From Rhizobium lentis (GTDB taxonomy: Bacteria; Pseudomonadota; Alphaproteobacteria; Rhizobiales; Rhizobiaceae), in assembly GCF_014200175.1 (NCBI RefSeq), contig NZ_JACHBD010000020.1, forward strand, positions 1 through 53,169: a DNA stretch of 53,169 nt. Reading direction: 5' to 3'. Shown here one piece after another: positions 1 to 8,354 of this stretch. The notes under the pieces are model-generated. The model searched no databases. It was not told the origin of the DNA and was given only the letters and a program-made list of their open reading frames with translations. Made by a program: the position numbers and the translations under genes. Within the stretch, counting starts at the first letter, position 1; every line of letters begins with the position of its first letter.

Positions 1-532
1 CAATTGGCATCGCCCGCACGGCAGCCTACAATCCAAACCGCCCGTCAGTAGACTCGGCCTAATCAAGGACAACCTGTTGAGGCTCCACATCTAGAGCAGA
101 GGGCCGTCTCCAACCCTGGGGCCGTGACGTCGGCTCGCCATCTCTGGCTCTTGCAATTCACCGGATCGCCGTGGAAACCCCAGCCCCGAACCGACCAGCG
201 GTCTGGCGCGCAGACATACCGGCAGCAGACGCTTTCAATACACGTGATCGAAGATCATCGCTCAGTGCTCGTGCCATCATTAACCTCCCAACCGTGGAGA
301 AGTTGAATCAGCTTTCGGTCGCCCTCGTCACATCACGTTTGATTCATCGTTCACAGGATCTGCTCTAGAGAGGACGAGCGGCATGTTCGGATGTCTTTAA
401 TTTCTAAGATCGCGCCGCCCCTAAGCCAAGCATTTGGGGGAATGACGGCCAGCGCGAGTGGGATAACAACAGATTTGCATGAACCAACACAACAACATCG
501 CGGACCTCCGACCGTGTCGTCCTCGTTCTGCA
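1..532. other. No gene recognised at the left edge
   Basis: Short open frames exist on both strands but none has a family resemblance, a convincing ribosome binding site or sensible composition. The stretch lies downstream of the minus-strand ATP-grasp gene that ends at 533. It may contain worn transposon sequence, but I cannot name any. Confidence 0.4.
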
Positions 533-1843
533 TTAATGTTGGGCGATGCTCTTCAATTGCATGGCGCCACCTGGTTGGTGTAAAGAGGTAGGGGGCCCCG
601 CAGCCTCTTGCTGTTCCCCAAGGGAGGTAAATGGCGTGATCGACCACTCGATCAAATCCGCCGCACGCTGAAGTATCGCCTCAGCCTCGGCAGGGGTAGG
701 TGAGACGACATTGATATGTCCGAGACAGTCTCGTCCATCGCCGTTCCTGATGATCGGCGCCTTGGGTTCAACATACAATTTGACCTGAGCGACACCGGGA
801 AGGGCCGCCGCTTGACTGCCGCCATTGATCCAATCGAGTATGCCATCGCGATCAGGAAGTAGCGAACGCCATACTGCAATGTACGAGTGTTTTCTTCCTA
901 AATCCCATTCGTCGCCGATGACACGCTTGATGTGCTCGGTCACGAGATCGACACCGTACGCCAACTTGACCGAAAGAGGAGTGATAGCAAGACGCGGGTT
1001 GACTTCTATTACGACTGGACCAAGCTTCGTCCACCGGAGTTCAATGTTCGCTGGCCCCCAGGTAAGCCCGAGAGCTCTCAAGCAGCCGCGGGAAACGTCG
1101 GCGATACGTTCATGCTCGTCATCAGTCAGCGGAGCCGGGAACATACCCTCACGAAACACGAAATGTGGTGGGCGGTCGAAGTCAGCGACCTCAATCCCAA
1201 TGACCTCATTTCCCATTGTATGAGCTATATAATGTGGGCCTTGTGCGAATTCTTCGATCAGTATCCGCGGCGAAGACCGCCAAATGTGTTTCTTCCCTCC
1301 CAGCAGATAAGTCGCATGTTCGGCTACCTCGTTGAGATCGCGGCACAATCTGACGCCACTGCTGTTGATGCCTATGGCTGGTTTGAGAATGACCGGAAGA
1401 CCGATCTCTGTGGCAGCACTTGCTACGTCCCTCGCATTTTCTGCCAAGCGAAAAGCGGGTATCGGAACGCCAGCCTTCGAGAGAAACTGACGTTGAACGA
1501 ATTTGTCACAACATCGTTCAATTGATTCGGGGTCCGGTCCCGGTAGATCGAAATACCTGCAGAGCCTGGCGGCTGTCGCACAGACCGACTCGCTGGGGGT
1601 CGGGAAGCCACTAATGCCGGCAATGTCATACGTCCCTCCCAGCTGGGAACATTCGCGGATCAGCGCATCGAGACTGTCCGTATCGACACGTATTGCCTCC
1701 ATCCCTTCCGCTGCAAGATAATCGTACCTGCCTGGATCTCTCGACAGAGTAATTGGATGAAGACCGAGGCGCTCGGCCGCTTGGACGTACAGCGGACCAT
1801 TGCCCCTCGAACCTTCAACCAGTATGAGCGCGCTTCTTAGCAT
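533..1843 (-). CDS. ATP-grasp domain protein, copy 1 (diverged paralogue)
   Basis: This is a 436-residue ATP-grasp fold protein, a family that usually joins a carboxylate to an amine or thiol using ATP through an acyl-phosphate. It aligns without gaps over about the first 170 residues to the protein at 5376-6617, at roughly two-thirds identity by eye. The ATP-binding lysine region (ILKP, about 152-155), the IEE segment and EVNPR are present. The glycine-rich loop, however, reads GINSSG where the paralogue has GSGSSG, and the stretch after EVNPR is two residues shorter and reads RLAIT instead of RLAGT. These changes suggest altered or reduced ATP binding. The C-terminal tail after about residue 410 is longer than in the paralogue and has no match there. 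The ATG at 1843 is preceded by GGAG about nine bases upstream. The substrate is unknown; a dipeptide or amide ligase in a small natural-product pathway is possible. Confidence 0.85.
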   Translation of the reverse strand: MLRSALILVEGSRGNGPLYVQAAERLGLHPITLSRDPGRYDYLAAEGMEAIRVDTDSLDALIRECSQLGGTYDIAGISGFPTPSESVCATAARLCRYFDLPGPDPESIERCCDKFVQRQFLSKAGVPIPAFRLAENARDVASAATEIGLPVILKPAIGINSSGVRLCRDLNEVAEHATYLLGGKKHIWRSSPRILIEEFAQGPHYIAHTMGNEVIGIEVADFDRPPHFVFREGMFPAPLTDDEHERIADVSRGCLRALGLTWGPANIELRWTKLGPVVIEVNPRLAITPLSVKLAYGVDLVTEHIKRVIGDEWDLGRKHSYIAVWRSLLPDRDGILDWINGGSQAAALPGVAQVKLYVEPKAPIIRNGDGRDCLGHINVVSPTPAEAEAILQRAADLIEWSITPFTSLGEQQEAAGPPTSLHQPGGAMQLKSIAQH

Positions 1844-2099
1844 GACTGCAATCTCCTACGTTTGATACCACACGCCCTCGAAGTCAGGACCGTGAGTGGG
1901 TTGTTTTAAAGCATGGTCCTCATCAACAGATGATCGCATCATATCACCCGCCCGTACTTAACGAGTGCTGTGATCCCATGGTCGCCTCGACAAGTCACTG
2001 CTAAGTCGGATTCTCATGGCGTTCCCCGGTTTTATCAAGCAAGCACCGGCCGTGCCACTATCTAGGATGATAGTATCGCCCCTCCAAGTAAAATAAATG

Positions 2100-2400
2100 G
2101 ATGCGCATCCGGCGAGGGACGCGGAATGAAGTAACGCACGCGGGCGGCGCTGGCGACAAGCGGGTTTAGATCGCCTGCTGAAAGCGGGGTATTCGGCCTG
2201 GCAAAGACTCTTCCACTACCAATCGAGCATTGCACGCAGACGCAAGACCGGAAAATTGGGTATGCGGGCAACGATGTCGGGGAGCCTCGCCTTTGGGTCC
2301 ACGCCGTTGAGCCGGGCGACACGATGAGCGTGGGTACGACGGCGGCCCGGTCGGCGCCACGGAACTGGCAAAGAGTTTGCTTTTTCCGATTATGCCAAAA
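2100..2400 (-). pseudogene. IS66-family TnpC C-terminal remnant
   Basis: Reading the minus strand from about 2370 down, the translation contains ARLNGVDPKARLPDIVARI followed by a run ending at a stop codon. This resembles the C-terminus of IS66-type transposases (pattern LNGVDP-x-AWL-x-D-x-x-x-RI, then LPW). Only the last part of the protein is present and the expected tryptophan-rich end is altered. It is a non-functional transposon fragment, assigned from a short stretch, so the family call is moderate. Confidence 0.6.
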
Positions 2401-2879
2401 AATGTGCGTATTGCAGAGCGTTTTAGTTTGTTGCGGTCTTCGACCTTAGGGAGCGAATCGACGCGGATTGCGGCGGTAAGCTAAAAGCGTGTCGGGCTAA
2501 GCGCCGCGGGTGCGAATGGGGTTCTATGGTGTCCTTTCGAGGACAGGGCACCGCACGGCGGTGTTGACGCAGCGGTTGCGGGGCGCGGAAGACCAAGCAG
2601 CGCGGCTTTGGATTCGACAAGGGTGACGATTGACGCGTGACCCTGAGGCCTTTCGAAGCGATACAGAGGATTCGACCCCCCTCTCGATAGAGCCGCAGCC
2701 CCGCCAGCCGGAAGCAAGTCATGCATTGGCACTGGCAAGGGCGTTCGTGAAGCGGCATGGGGAGCCGGCCGGCCAAGTGCTCCCAGGCTTAACGAGCCTC
2801 CTCCGCACTCGTTGAAGCGGTTCGGCGAACACGAAGACGGAGGGGCGCGTGGTTTCACTGCACGACATCATCGAGGTGG

Positions 2880-3060
2880 GCTGGATGAAAACGGCCCTCC
2901 AGGCTGACCCACAAGGACGGCGCTAGCATCGACGGCATCACCGCGGAGGTCCATGAAGCGAACCTCGATGCCAATCTTGTGGACCTGCTCGATCGCATTA
3001 AGTCCGTCCGCTACCGCGAGCCGCGGTCCGATGGGCGTATATTCCCAGGGTGGACAGCTC
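2880..3060 (+). pseudogene. Group II intron reverse transcriptase fragment
   Basis: In one plus-strand frame around 2918-3045 the translation reads KDGASIDGITAEVHEANL and continues with DLLDRIKSVRYR and SDGRIFP. This matches the N-terminal reverse transcriptase block of group II intron maturases (pattern G-x-DG-x-T-x-x-x-x-x-x-N-L, then Y-x-P-x-PKPDG). The fragment is about 40-50 residues, with stops and shifts around it and no YADD block. It marks a former group II intron; no catalytic RNA domain could be recognised. Confidence 0.55.
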
Positions 3061-3119
3061 GTAAAGGGTACGCATCCGAGGAGGGCCGCCTTGCTGAGAA
3101 GTGAGGCGAACTGGGTGTT

Positions 3120-3147
3120 CTGTCTATATGGACGTCAATATAGACAG
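3120..3147. repeat. Palindrome with 10-base arms
   Basis: The arms CTGTCTATAT (3120-3129) and ATATAGACAG (3138-3147) are perfect inverted repeats separated by 8 bases. It lies just upstream of the IS66 OrfA remnant. It could be a transposon end, a regulator site or a recombination site; the sequence alone does not decide. Confidence 0.6.
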
Positions 3148-3196
3148 TGTGAGAACCGTGGGTTTAACGATAGAGAAGCGGCCGCAAGTTAGCCGT

Positions 3197-3373
3197 ATGG
3201 AGATTGTCGATAGCGGGCGGCGTCGCCGTTTCAGCAACGAGGCCAAACTTGCGATCGTGGCGGAGAGTTATTCCGCCCCGCGTCAGGTCACCGCAACGGC
3301 ACGTCGCCATGGGATCACACGCTTTCAAAGCGGGATACGAGCTTGCTCGCCTGGCTCGATACGTCTAAAATAA
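3197..3373 (+). pseudogene. IS66/IS3-type OrfA (helix-turn-helix) remnant
   Basis: The frame from the ATG at 3197 begins MEIVDSGRRRRFSNEAKLAI and continues with a segment ending TARRHGITRFQ. This is the helix-turn-helix N-terminus of a small transposase accessory protein, as in IS66 OrfA. Normal family text is lost after about residue 45 and the frame runs into unrelated residues before the stop. It is a truncated remnant, probably from the same or a similar element as the TnpC piece at 2.1-2.4 kb. Confidence 0.65.
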
Positions 3374-3438
3374 TGCGAAGGAATTATGGGTGGAGGCTCC
3401 TGCAATCAAGGCGATCTGCGCGTGTTCCTTCGCATTAT
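3370..3438. repeat. 69-bp unit bounded by 14-base inverted repeats
   Basis: ATAATGCGAAGGAA at 3370-3383 is matched perfectly by its reverse complement at 3425-3438, with 41 bases between. It sits exactly between the IS66-type and IS110 remnants. It could be a miniature element, joined transposon ends, or an RNA hairpin. Confidence 0.6.
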
Positions 3439-3457
3439 CGTCACCTGATGATTAGTG

Positions 3458-3483
3458 AAGTAATGGTCAGGTGACCATTACTT
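3458..3483. repeat. Perfect palindrome with 11-base arms
   Basis: AAGTAATGGTC and GACCATTACTT flank the four bases AGGT. It overlaps the broken end of the IS110 transposase gene, so it may mark the junction that truncated that gene. Confidence 0.65.
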
Positions 3484-3735
3484 TACGAACGGTTTCACGT
3501 ATCCAGCAGCGATTAGTCGGACATCGTGCCCCAATGCCTTGATTTCCCGTGCCCAGTAATGGCTGCCGGCGCACGCCTCCATTGCAACTGTGCAGGTCGG
3601 CTGAGTCGCAAAAAAGCGAACGACCTGATCGCGCCGAAGCTTCTTTCGAAACAATACAGATCCAGGCGCATCTGCACCGTGCACCTGGAACACGTTCTTC
3701 GCCAGATCCAATCCGATTGTGTTAACTTCCAACAT
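3478..3735 (-). pseudogene. IS110-family transposase, N-terminal remnant
   Basis: The 85-residue frame starts MLEVNTIGLDLAKNVFQVHG and includes the GLDLAKNVFQVHG and AMEACAGSHYWAREI blocks typical of the N-terminal DEDD (RuvC-like) domain of IS110 transposases. It ends abruptly at VKPFVK, where intact members continue into a conserved RxKND block. About three quarters of the usual 300-400 residues are missing, including the C-terminal catalytic serine domain. The flank upstream of the start (from 3736) could retain the transposon left end, where IS110 elements encode their guide RNA. Confidence 0.85.
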
Positions 3736-4398
3736 GGACGCCTCCGTTCAAATGATGATCGACACCCCCACTCTGCCACAGCGATGCCGTGAGGGGGCGT
3801 CCACCCCATCAACCTGAATGTAACTCCTTTCTTTCATGCGTGTGAAGTCGAATGCGTCTCAAAGCGCATTCGTCCGCGCCTTATGGGTTCAGCGGCAAGG
3901 CGATTTCTAAGCCGAGACGTCGCCCGATTTAGCTCGGGTGAGATCAACCCACCAGGAGAGGTAGGCGCGGTGGCAATGGAGATATGATAGCACTACCCAT
4001 CCGCAAACAGGAGGCAAGATTGGGAAGTCAGCCATAGCGAGTGCGATCCAGTAAGAAACTCTGTGAGTATGCCACGAACGAAGGATATACACCATAGAAT
4101 TTGGAGCTTGCAAGGACCGAGTTGGCGCACTTCTTCTGAGAAAAATCAGTCGCGATCATGGATCCCTGCGGCGGCTCAGGCAGTCGAAAACACTTGTCGT
4201 TCAGCCGGAGGAGTGTCACTGATCGGAGATCTTGGCTCCGTTATCTGGTTCCAGAGGGACATTCTGGTAGCCTCTCAAGAACTGTCGACACATGATAGCA
4301 GAATCGTAATATTGGCCGTTCGCTTTCAAAGCCATGAATGCTTTCTTGTCTCAGTTGAATAGCTTTGCATGGCGAAAGCAACTTTGGAGAATGCCACC
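3736..4398. other. Intergenic stretch, no gene recognised
   Basis: This is about 660 bases between the IS110 remnant and the dioxygenase gene. The first 150 bases are probably IS110 left-end sequence. The remainder should contain the promoter of the dioxygenase/ATP-grasp pair, but I see no confident promoter, nod-box-like or sigma-54 motif. Minor frames show no family resemblance. Confidence 0.4.
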
Positions 4399-5280
4399 AT
4401 GAGAGAAATGGACTTGATCGATAATGTCGTTCCACCTACCGACGTCGTCAAATGCACAGCGCGCATCGGCGCTGAAATCACGAACATCAAGCTGTCGGCC
4501 GATTTGCCGGACGAGACCATCGCTGCGATAAACGCCTTGGTGCTTGAGCACAAAGTCATCTTCTTCCGCGACCAAGGCCATCTCGCCGACGACGAGCAAC
4601 AGCGCTTTGCTCATCGTTTTGGGAAGCCTTCGCCCTATCCGGAGGGAACGACGCCGATCTTCGAGATTGATTCCGCGGGCAAAGATGTCCAGGCTGACAT
4701 TTGGCACATCGATTGGTCTTGCATGGATGCTTATCCCAAAATTTCGGTGCTGCGAGGCGTTGTCATCCCATCAGTAGGCGGCGACACGGTGTGGTCAAAC
4801 ACGGCGGCCGCATATCTGGACTTGCCGCTGCCGCTGCAACGGCTTGCGGACGGCCTCTGGGCTGTTCACAGCTTCCCCGGAGCGCATAGAAAGACTTATG
4901 ACGAGTATACCGGACAGAAGATTGAGACAGAACATCCTGTCGTACGGGTTCACCCCGAGACCGGCGAGCGCACCCTTGTTCTCGGCTCTTATGTAGCACG
5001 TTTTGTTGGTGTTTCGAAAGATGACGGCGAGAGGCTATTCGATCTGTTTGAGTCTCATATCATCGCGCAAGAAAACACGGTGCGGTGGAAGTGGAACGAG
5101 GGGGATGTTGCTATCTGGGACAACCGAGCCACAATGCATTGTGCGACCAAGGATTACGGCGACGAACGCCGCATCGTCCGTCGCGCGACCGTTCAGGGCG
5201 AGGTGCCCGTCAGTGTAGATGGCCGGCAAAGCATTGCGCGTTTCAAGTTTGTCGGGCGAAATCAGAAACTGACCCCCTAA
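4399..5280 (+). CDS. TauD/TfdA-family Fe(II)/2-oxoglutarate dioxygenase
   Basis: These enzymes use iron, O2 and 2-oxoglutarate to hydroxylate or desaturate small acids. From this start the protein is 293 residues. It carries the facial triad: WHIDWS gives His103 and Asp105, and DNRATMHCAT gives His247, followed by arginines (GDERRIVRR) that would hold 2-oxoglutarate. The length fits the family. I chose the ATG at 4399 because GGAG lies nine bases upstream; an in-frame ATG at 4369 has no clear ribosome binding site. The ATP-grasp gene follows after 95 bases on the same strand, suggesting a two-gene unit in which one enzyme oxidises an amino acid-like substrate and the other couples it. Taurine use is unlikely because no sulfonate transporter is nearby. 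Substrate unknown. Confidence 0.9.
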   Translation: MREMDLIDNVVPPTDVVKCTARIGAEITNIKLSADLPDETIAAINALVLEHKVIFFRDQGHLADDEQQRFAHRFGKPSPYPEGTTPIFEIDSAGKDVQADIWHIDWSCMDAYPKISVLRGVVIPSVGGDTVWSNTAAAYLDLPLPLQRLADGLWAVHSFPGAHRKTYDEYTGQKIETEHPVVRVHPETGERTLVLGSYVARFVGVSKDDGERLFDLFESHIIAQENTVRWKWNEGDVAIWDNRATMHCATKDYGDERRIVRRATVQGEVPVSVDGRQSIARFKFVGRNQKLTP

Positions 5281-5375
5281 CGAAGCGTAGAAGTGCCCCC
5301 ATGTCAACGAGGAGAGGCGGGTGACGACCAATATCTCAGCGCGCCCTGCACTACACCACGGAGGATTGGCAGCTG

Positions 5376-6617
5376 ATGGCTAGAAGAGCGCTCATCTTGA
5401 TTGAGGGCCATACGCGTATGGGCCTGCTATACGTCCAAGCGGCCCAACGTATCGGTCTTCTTCCGATTACCCTGTCGGCTGATCCAGCTCAGTACTACTA
5501 TCTTGCGGCGGAAGGACTTGAGGCGATCCTCGTCGATACAGACGATGTCGATGCGCTGATTCGCGAATGTTCCCAGTTGCGTGTGACCTGTGACATTGCC
5601 GGCATTACGGGATTTTCGCGCGCTGACGAGTCAGCCTATGCGATGGCTGGAAAGCTCTGCCGGCATTTCGATCTCCCTGGACCAAACCCCGGGTCGATTG
5701 AACGATGCAGCGACAAGTTCGCCCAACGGCAGCTCCTCGCAGAGGCCGGCGTTCCGATACCTGCTTATCGTCTCGCGGAGAATGCGGCAGACGCAGAACG
5801 CTCTGCCGGGGAGATTGGTTTGCCGGTGGTTGTGAAGCCAGCCGAAGGCAGCGGCAGCAGCGGTGTCCGATTGTGCCGCAATGTCGACGAGCTAGCCGAA
5901 CACACGCGCTATCTGTTGGGCGGGAATTATGTATGGCGGTCTTCGCCGAGGATACTGATCGAGGAATTCGCCCAGGGGCCCCTCTACATCGCTCAGATAA
6001 TGGGAAGTGAGGTCATAGCGATTGGCGCGGCTCTATACGGCCCTCCACCGCATTTTGTCTGTCGTCAGTTGAACTACCCGGCCCCGCTGACTGATGACGA
6101 GCACAAACGCATCGCCGATGTTTCGCTGAATTGTTTGCAAGCTCTTGGCCTTACCTGGGGGCCAACGAACATTGAATTCCGGTGGACAAAGCTTGGCCCT
6201 GTGGTCATTGAAGTCAATCCCCGTCTTGCTGGAACGCCCGATCCTCAACTGGTTCAGCTGGCTTACGGTGTCGATCTCATCACCGAACACATTAAGCTTG
6301 TCATCGGCGACGACTGGAACTTGAGCAGAAGGTATTCGCGAACTGCGGCCGCGGAAAGCCTGGTCCCTGATCGAGATGGTATTCTCGACTGGATAGATGG
6401 CGACACTCAGGCGGCTGCCATACCAGGTGTCGCTGAGATCAAATTGTATGTCCACCCCAAGACGCCGATAGTCAGGAAAGGCGATTACTTAGACAAGATC
6501 GGGCATGTCATTGCCGCGTCAGCCAGCGCTGACCAGACTGCGGCGATACTTCAGCGAGCAGTCGATTCAATTATTTGGTCGATCACACCATTTCCGACCC
6601 TTGATAATCAGGACTAA
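5376..6617 (+). CDS. ATP-grasp domain ligase-like protein, copy 2
   Basis: This 413-residue ATP-grasp protein keeps the canonical nucleotide-binding features: VVVKP around residue 154, an intact glycine loop GSGSSG (about 158-163), the ILIEE strand (about 193-197), and EVNPR at 279-283 for metal binding. The N-terminal 100 residues resemble the Rossmann-like pre-ATP-grasp domain, and the last 90 form a small C-terminal domain. It probably activates a carboxylate and joins it to an amine. A GGAGG lies 11 bases before the ATG. It is a paralogue of 533-1843 and follows the dioxygenase, which points to a small modified-amino-acid or dipeptide product. The activity is inferred from the fold only. 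Confidence 0.88.
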   Translation: MARRALILIEGHTRMGLLYVQAAQRIGLLPITLSADPAQYYYLAAEGLEAILVDTDDVDALIRECSQLRVTCDIAGITGFSRADESAYAMAGKLCRHFDLPGPNPGSIERCSDKFAQRQLLAEAGVPIPAYRLAENAADAERSAGEIGLPVVVKPAEGSGSSGVRLCRNVDELAEHTRYLLGGNYVWRSSPRILIEEFAQGPLYIAQIMGSEVIAIGAALYGPPPHFVCRQLNYPAPLTDDEHKRIADVSLNCLQALGLTWGPTNIEFRWTKLGPVVIEVNPRLAGTPDPQLVQLAYGVDLITEHIKLVIGDDWNLSRRYSRTAAAESLVPDRDGILDWIDGDTQAAAIPGVAEIKLYVHPKTPIVRKGDYLDKIGHVIAASASADQTAAILQRAVDSIIWSITPFPTLDNQD

Positions 6618-6699
6618 TCAGTGCCGCCCACCAGTACAAGAGGTGGTTCAGTTTGTCTGAACAGTTCCGGGCGTTTCGCTAAGTGGACTTCCGCCTCGA

Positions 6700-7021
6700 T
6701 TATGCTGCCACCATCATCGGCACCAGCGCGTTGAAGCAAGCCTGATTGCCGTGAAGTCCATCGAGGTGAACTGCGAGCCCTGGTTGGCATTGAATATGCC
6801 GGGCTTGCCAAAACGGGCCAGCGCTTCCTCGACTGCTTCGATGCAGAAGGCTGCTTCCATCGTGATCGACAGCCGCCACGACAGAACCCTCCGGCTGAAC
6901 CAGTCAACGACGGCGCAGAGATAGACAAAACCGCGAGCCATCGGAACGTACGTTATGTCCTTACCCAGACCTGGTTGGGCCGGGTGACCGCCAGCTTTCG
7001 CAGGAGGTAGGGATAGATTTT
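6700..7021 (-). pseudogene. IS3-family OrfB (integrase core) fragment
   Basis: On the minus strand, one frame gives IYPYLLRKLAVTRPNQVW and the next continues DITYVPMARGFVYLCAVVDW, then ITMEAAFCIEAVEEALARFG and NQGSQFTS. This is the DDE integrase core of an IS3-family transposase, retaining the first two acidic positions (D of DITY and the NQGSQF block, usually TDQGSQF). A one-base shift separates the two parts, and the C-terminal third with the final glutamate is missing. It abuts the IS256 fragment at about 7.01-7.02 kb. Confidence 0.8.
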
Positions 7022-7480
7022 GTGACCTGGCGCTCCCGCCGACCATCGTTGCTGACGCCGACTGCGATGATGACGGCGACTGAAACAACACGTCCACCGC
7101 GCCGAACTTTGAGGTAGGTCGCATCCACCCAGACGTACGGCCACTCGCCTTCAATCGGCCTGTCGAGGAACGCCTTCACCTTGACGTCGATCTCTTCGCA
7201 TAGACGGCTCACCTGGCTCTTGGAGATCCCGCTCATACCCATGACCTTGACCAGATCATCGACCGATCGGGTCGATACCCTGGATGTAGGCTTCCTGGAT
7301 AACCGCCGTCAGAGCCTTCTCGGCCATGCGACGGGGTTCGAGAAAGCTCGGGAAGTAGCTGCCCTTGCGGAGCTTGGGAATGCGAAGCTCGACCGTTCCG
7401 GCTCGGGTCTCCAAATCCCGATCACGGTAACCGTTGCGATGAGCAAGCCGCATCGGGTTCTTCTCGCCAAACTCAGCACC
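7015..7480 (-). pseudogene. IS256-family transposase fragment, frameshifted
   Basis: The minus strand encodes RNGYRDRDLETRAGTVELRI and FLEPRRMAEKAL in one frame (7256-7453), then GISKSQVSRLCEEID and WPYVWVDATYLKVRRGG in another (6961-7242). Together they are the N-terminal half of an IS256 (mutator-type) transposase, including the first catalytic aspartate in VWVDATY. A one-base shift near 7258 breaks the frame, and the second half has been replaced by the IS3 fragment. The upper end joins the gabD remnant at about 7.49 kb. Confidence 0.8.
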
Positions 7481-7489
7481 CGTGGCTGA

Positions 7490-8270
7490 GCCGAGGGCGC
7501 GTTGCCGCCGAGCTCAAAACTGACCCGCTTGCTCTGGTCGGAGCATTGGCGCATCAGCAGCCGGCCGACCTCCGTCGATCCAGTGAAGCTGATCTTGCGA
7601 ACTTTCGGATTGGAGCAAAGCTCCTTGCCGACGGCATCCCCGTCCGAATCAGATTGAGCACACCTTCCGGAAAACCGGCCATCCGTGCAAGCGCGAACAT
7701 AGCGCCTGGACAAGCGGGGTTTGCTCTGCGGGCTTCAGAACGACCGTGCAGCCGGCTGCCAGCGCCAGCGCAATCTTGCGCGCGACCATCGAGGCCGGAA
7801 AATTCCAGGGCGTGATGGCGCCGACGACGCCAACCGGCTGCTTGATCACCAGCAGTCGTCTTCCGGTGGACGGCGCCGGGATCGTCTCGCCGTAGATGCG
7901 GTTCGCCTCTTCCGCATACCATTTGACATAAGCCGCAGCATGGGAAATCTCCGACGTCGCCTCGGCAAGCGGCTTGCTCATTTCGCAGGTCAGAATAGCG
8001 GCAGATCATCGATGTGATCGACAATCAGCTGGTGCCATCGCCATAGGATGTCGGAGCGCTCGCGCGCAGTCAGATCCGCCCAACGCTCTCTTGTGGCATC
8101 AGCCCGGTCGATTGCGAGCGCCACACCCGAGGCCTGCATGTCCGGCAATTCTGCCAGCAATTCACCGGTAGAGGGATTGTGAACCGGAAAGCGTCTGGGG
8201 GTATCGAGGCGCCCGCGGCGGCTGCAAGATCGCCGAACATTTTGGTGTTCTTGATATGCATTTTCAGCGC
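7490..8270 (-). pseudogene. gabD: gabD-like aldehyde dehydrogenase remnant 1
   Basis: Segments of a succinate-semialdehyde dehydrogenase-type enzyme appear in order across several frames: FPVHNPSTGELLAELPDM, ERWADLTARERSDILWRWH, EMSKPLAEATSEISHA, QPVGVVGAITPWNFPASM, ALAAGCTVVLKPAEQTP, FTGSTEVGRLLM and FELGGNAP. The catalytic cysteine region is missing, because the gene ends at GGNAP where IS256 sequence begins. At least three frame changes separate the pieces. It lies immediately downstream of the dadA/alr remnants on the same strand. A second gabD remnant at 26.3-26.8 kb breaks at the same residue. Confidence 0.85.
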
Positions 8271-8283
8271 CTGCGTAAGCGTC

Positions 8284-8350
8284 ACCTCATGGCCGCCCTT
8301 GGCTAGCTGGTAGGCGGATGTGACACCGACGATGCCGGGCCGCCGAGGGT
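8284..8350 (-). pseudogene. D-amino acid dehydrogenase (dadA-like) N-terminal scrap
   Basis: Directly after the alanine racemase stop codon, the minus strand encodes GIVGVTSAYQLAKGGHEVTL, the FAD-binding beta-alpha-beta start of DadA-type dehydrogenases. Only about 20-25 codons remain before the sequence turns into the gabD remnant. The order regulator, racemase, dehydrogenase is that of a D-alanine catabolic (dad) locus, which supports the assignment despite the short length. Confidence 0.6.
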
Positions 8351-8354
8351 TCTC

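Noticed and set aside
391..591. Small plus-strand frame of 66 residues near the left edge
   Set aside because: It overlaps the end of the ATP-grasp gene, has no ribosome binding site or family resemblance, and its composition looks like an out-of-frame shadow.
2423..2860. Overlapping minus-strand frames of 117 and 125 residues
   Set aside because: Rich in Pro, Ser and Arg with no motif; such frames are common in antisense to GC-rich sequence.
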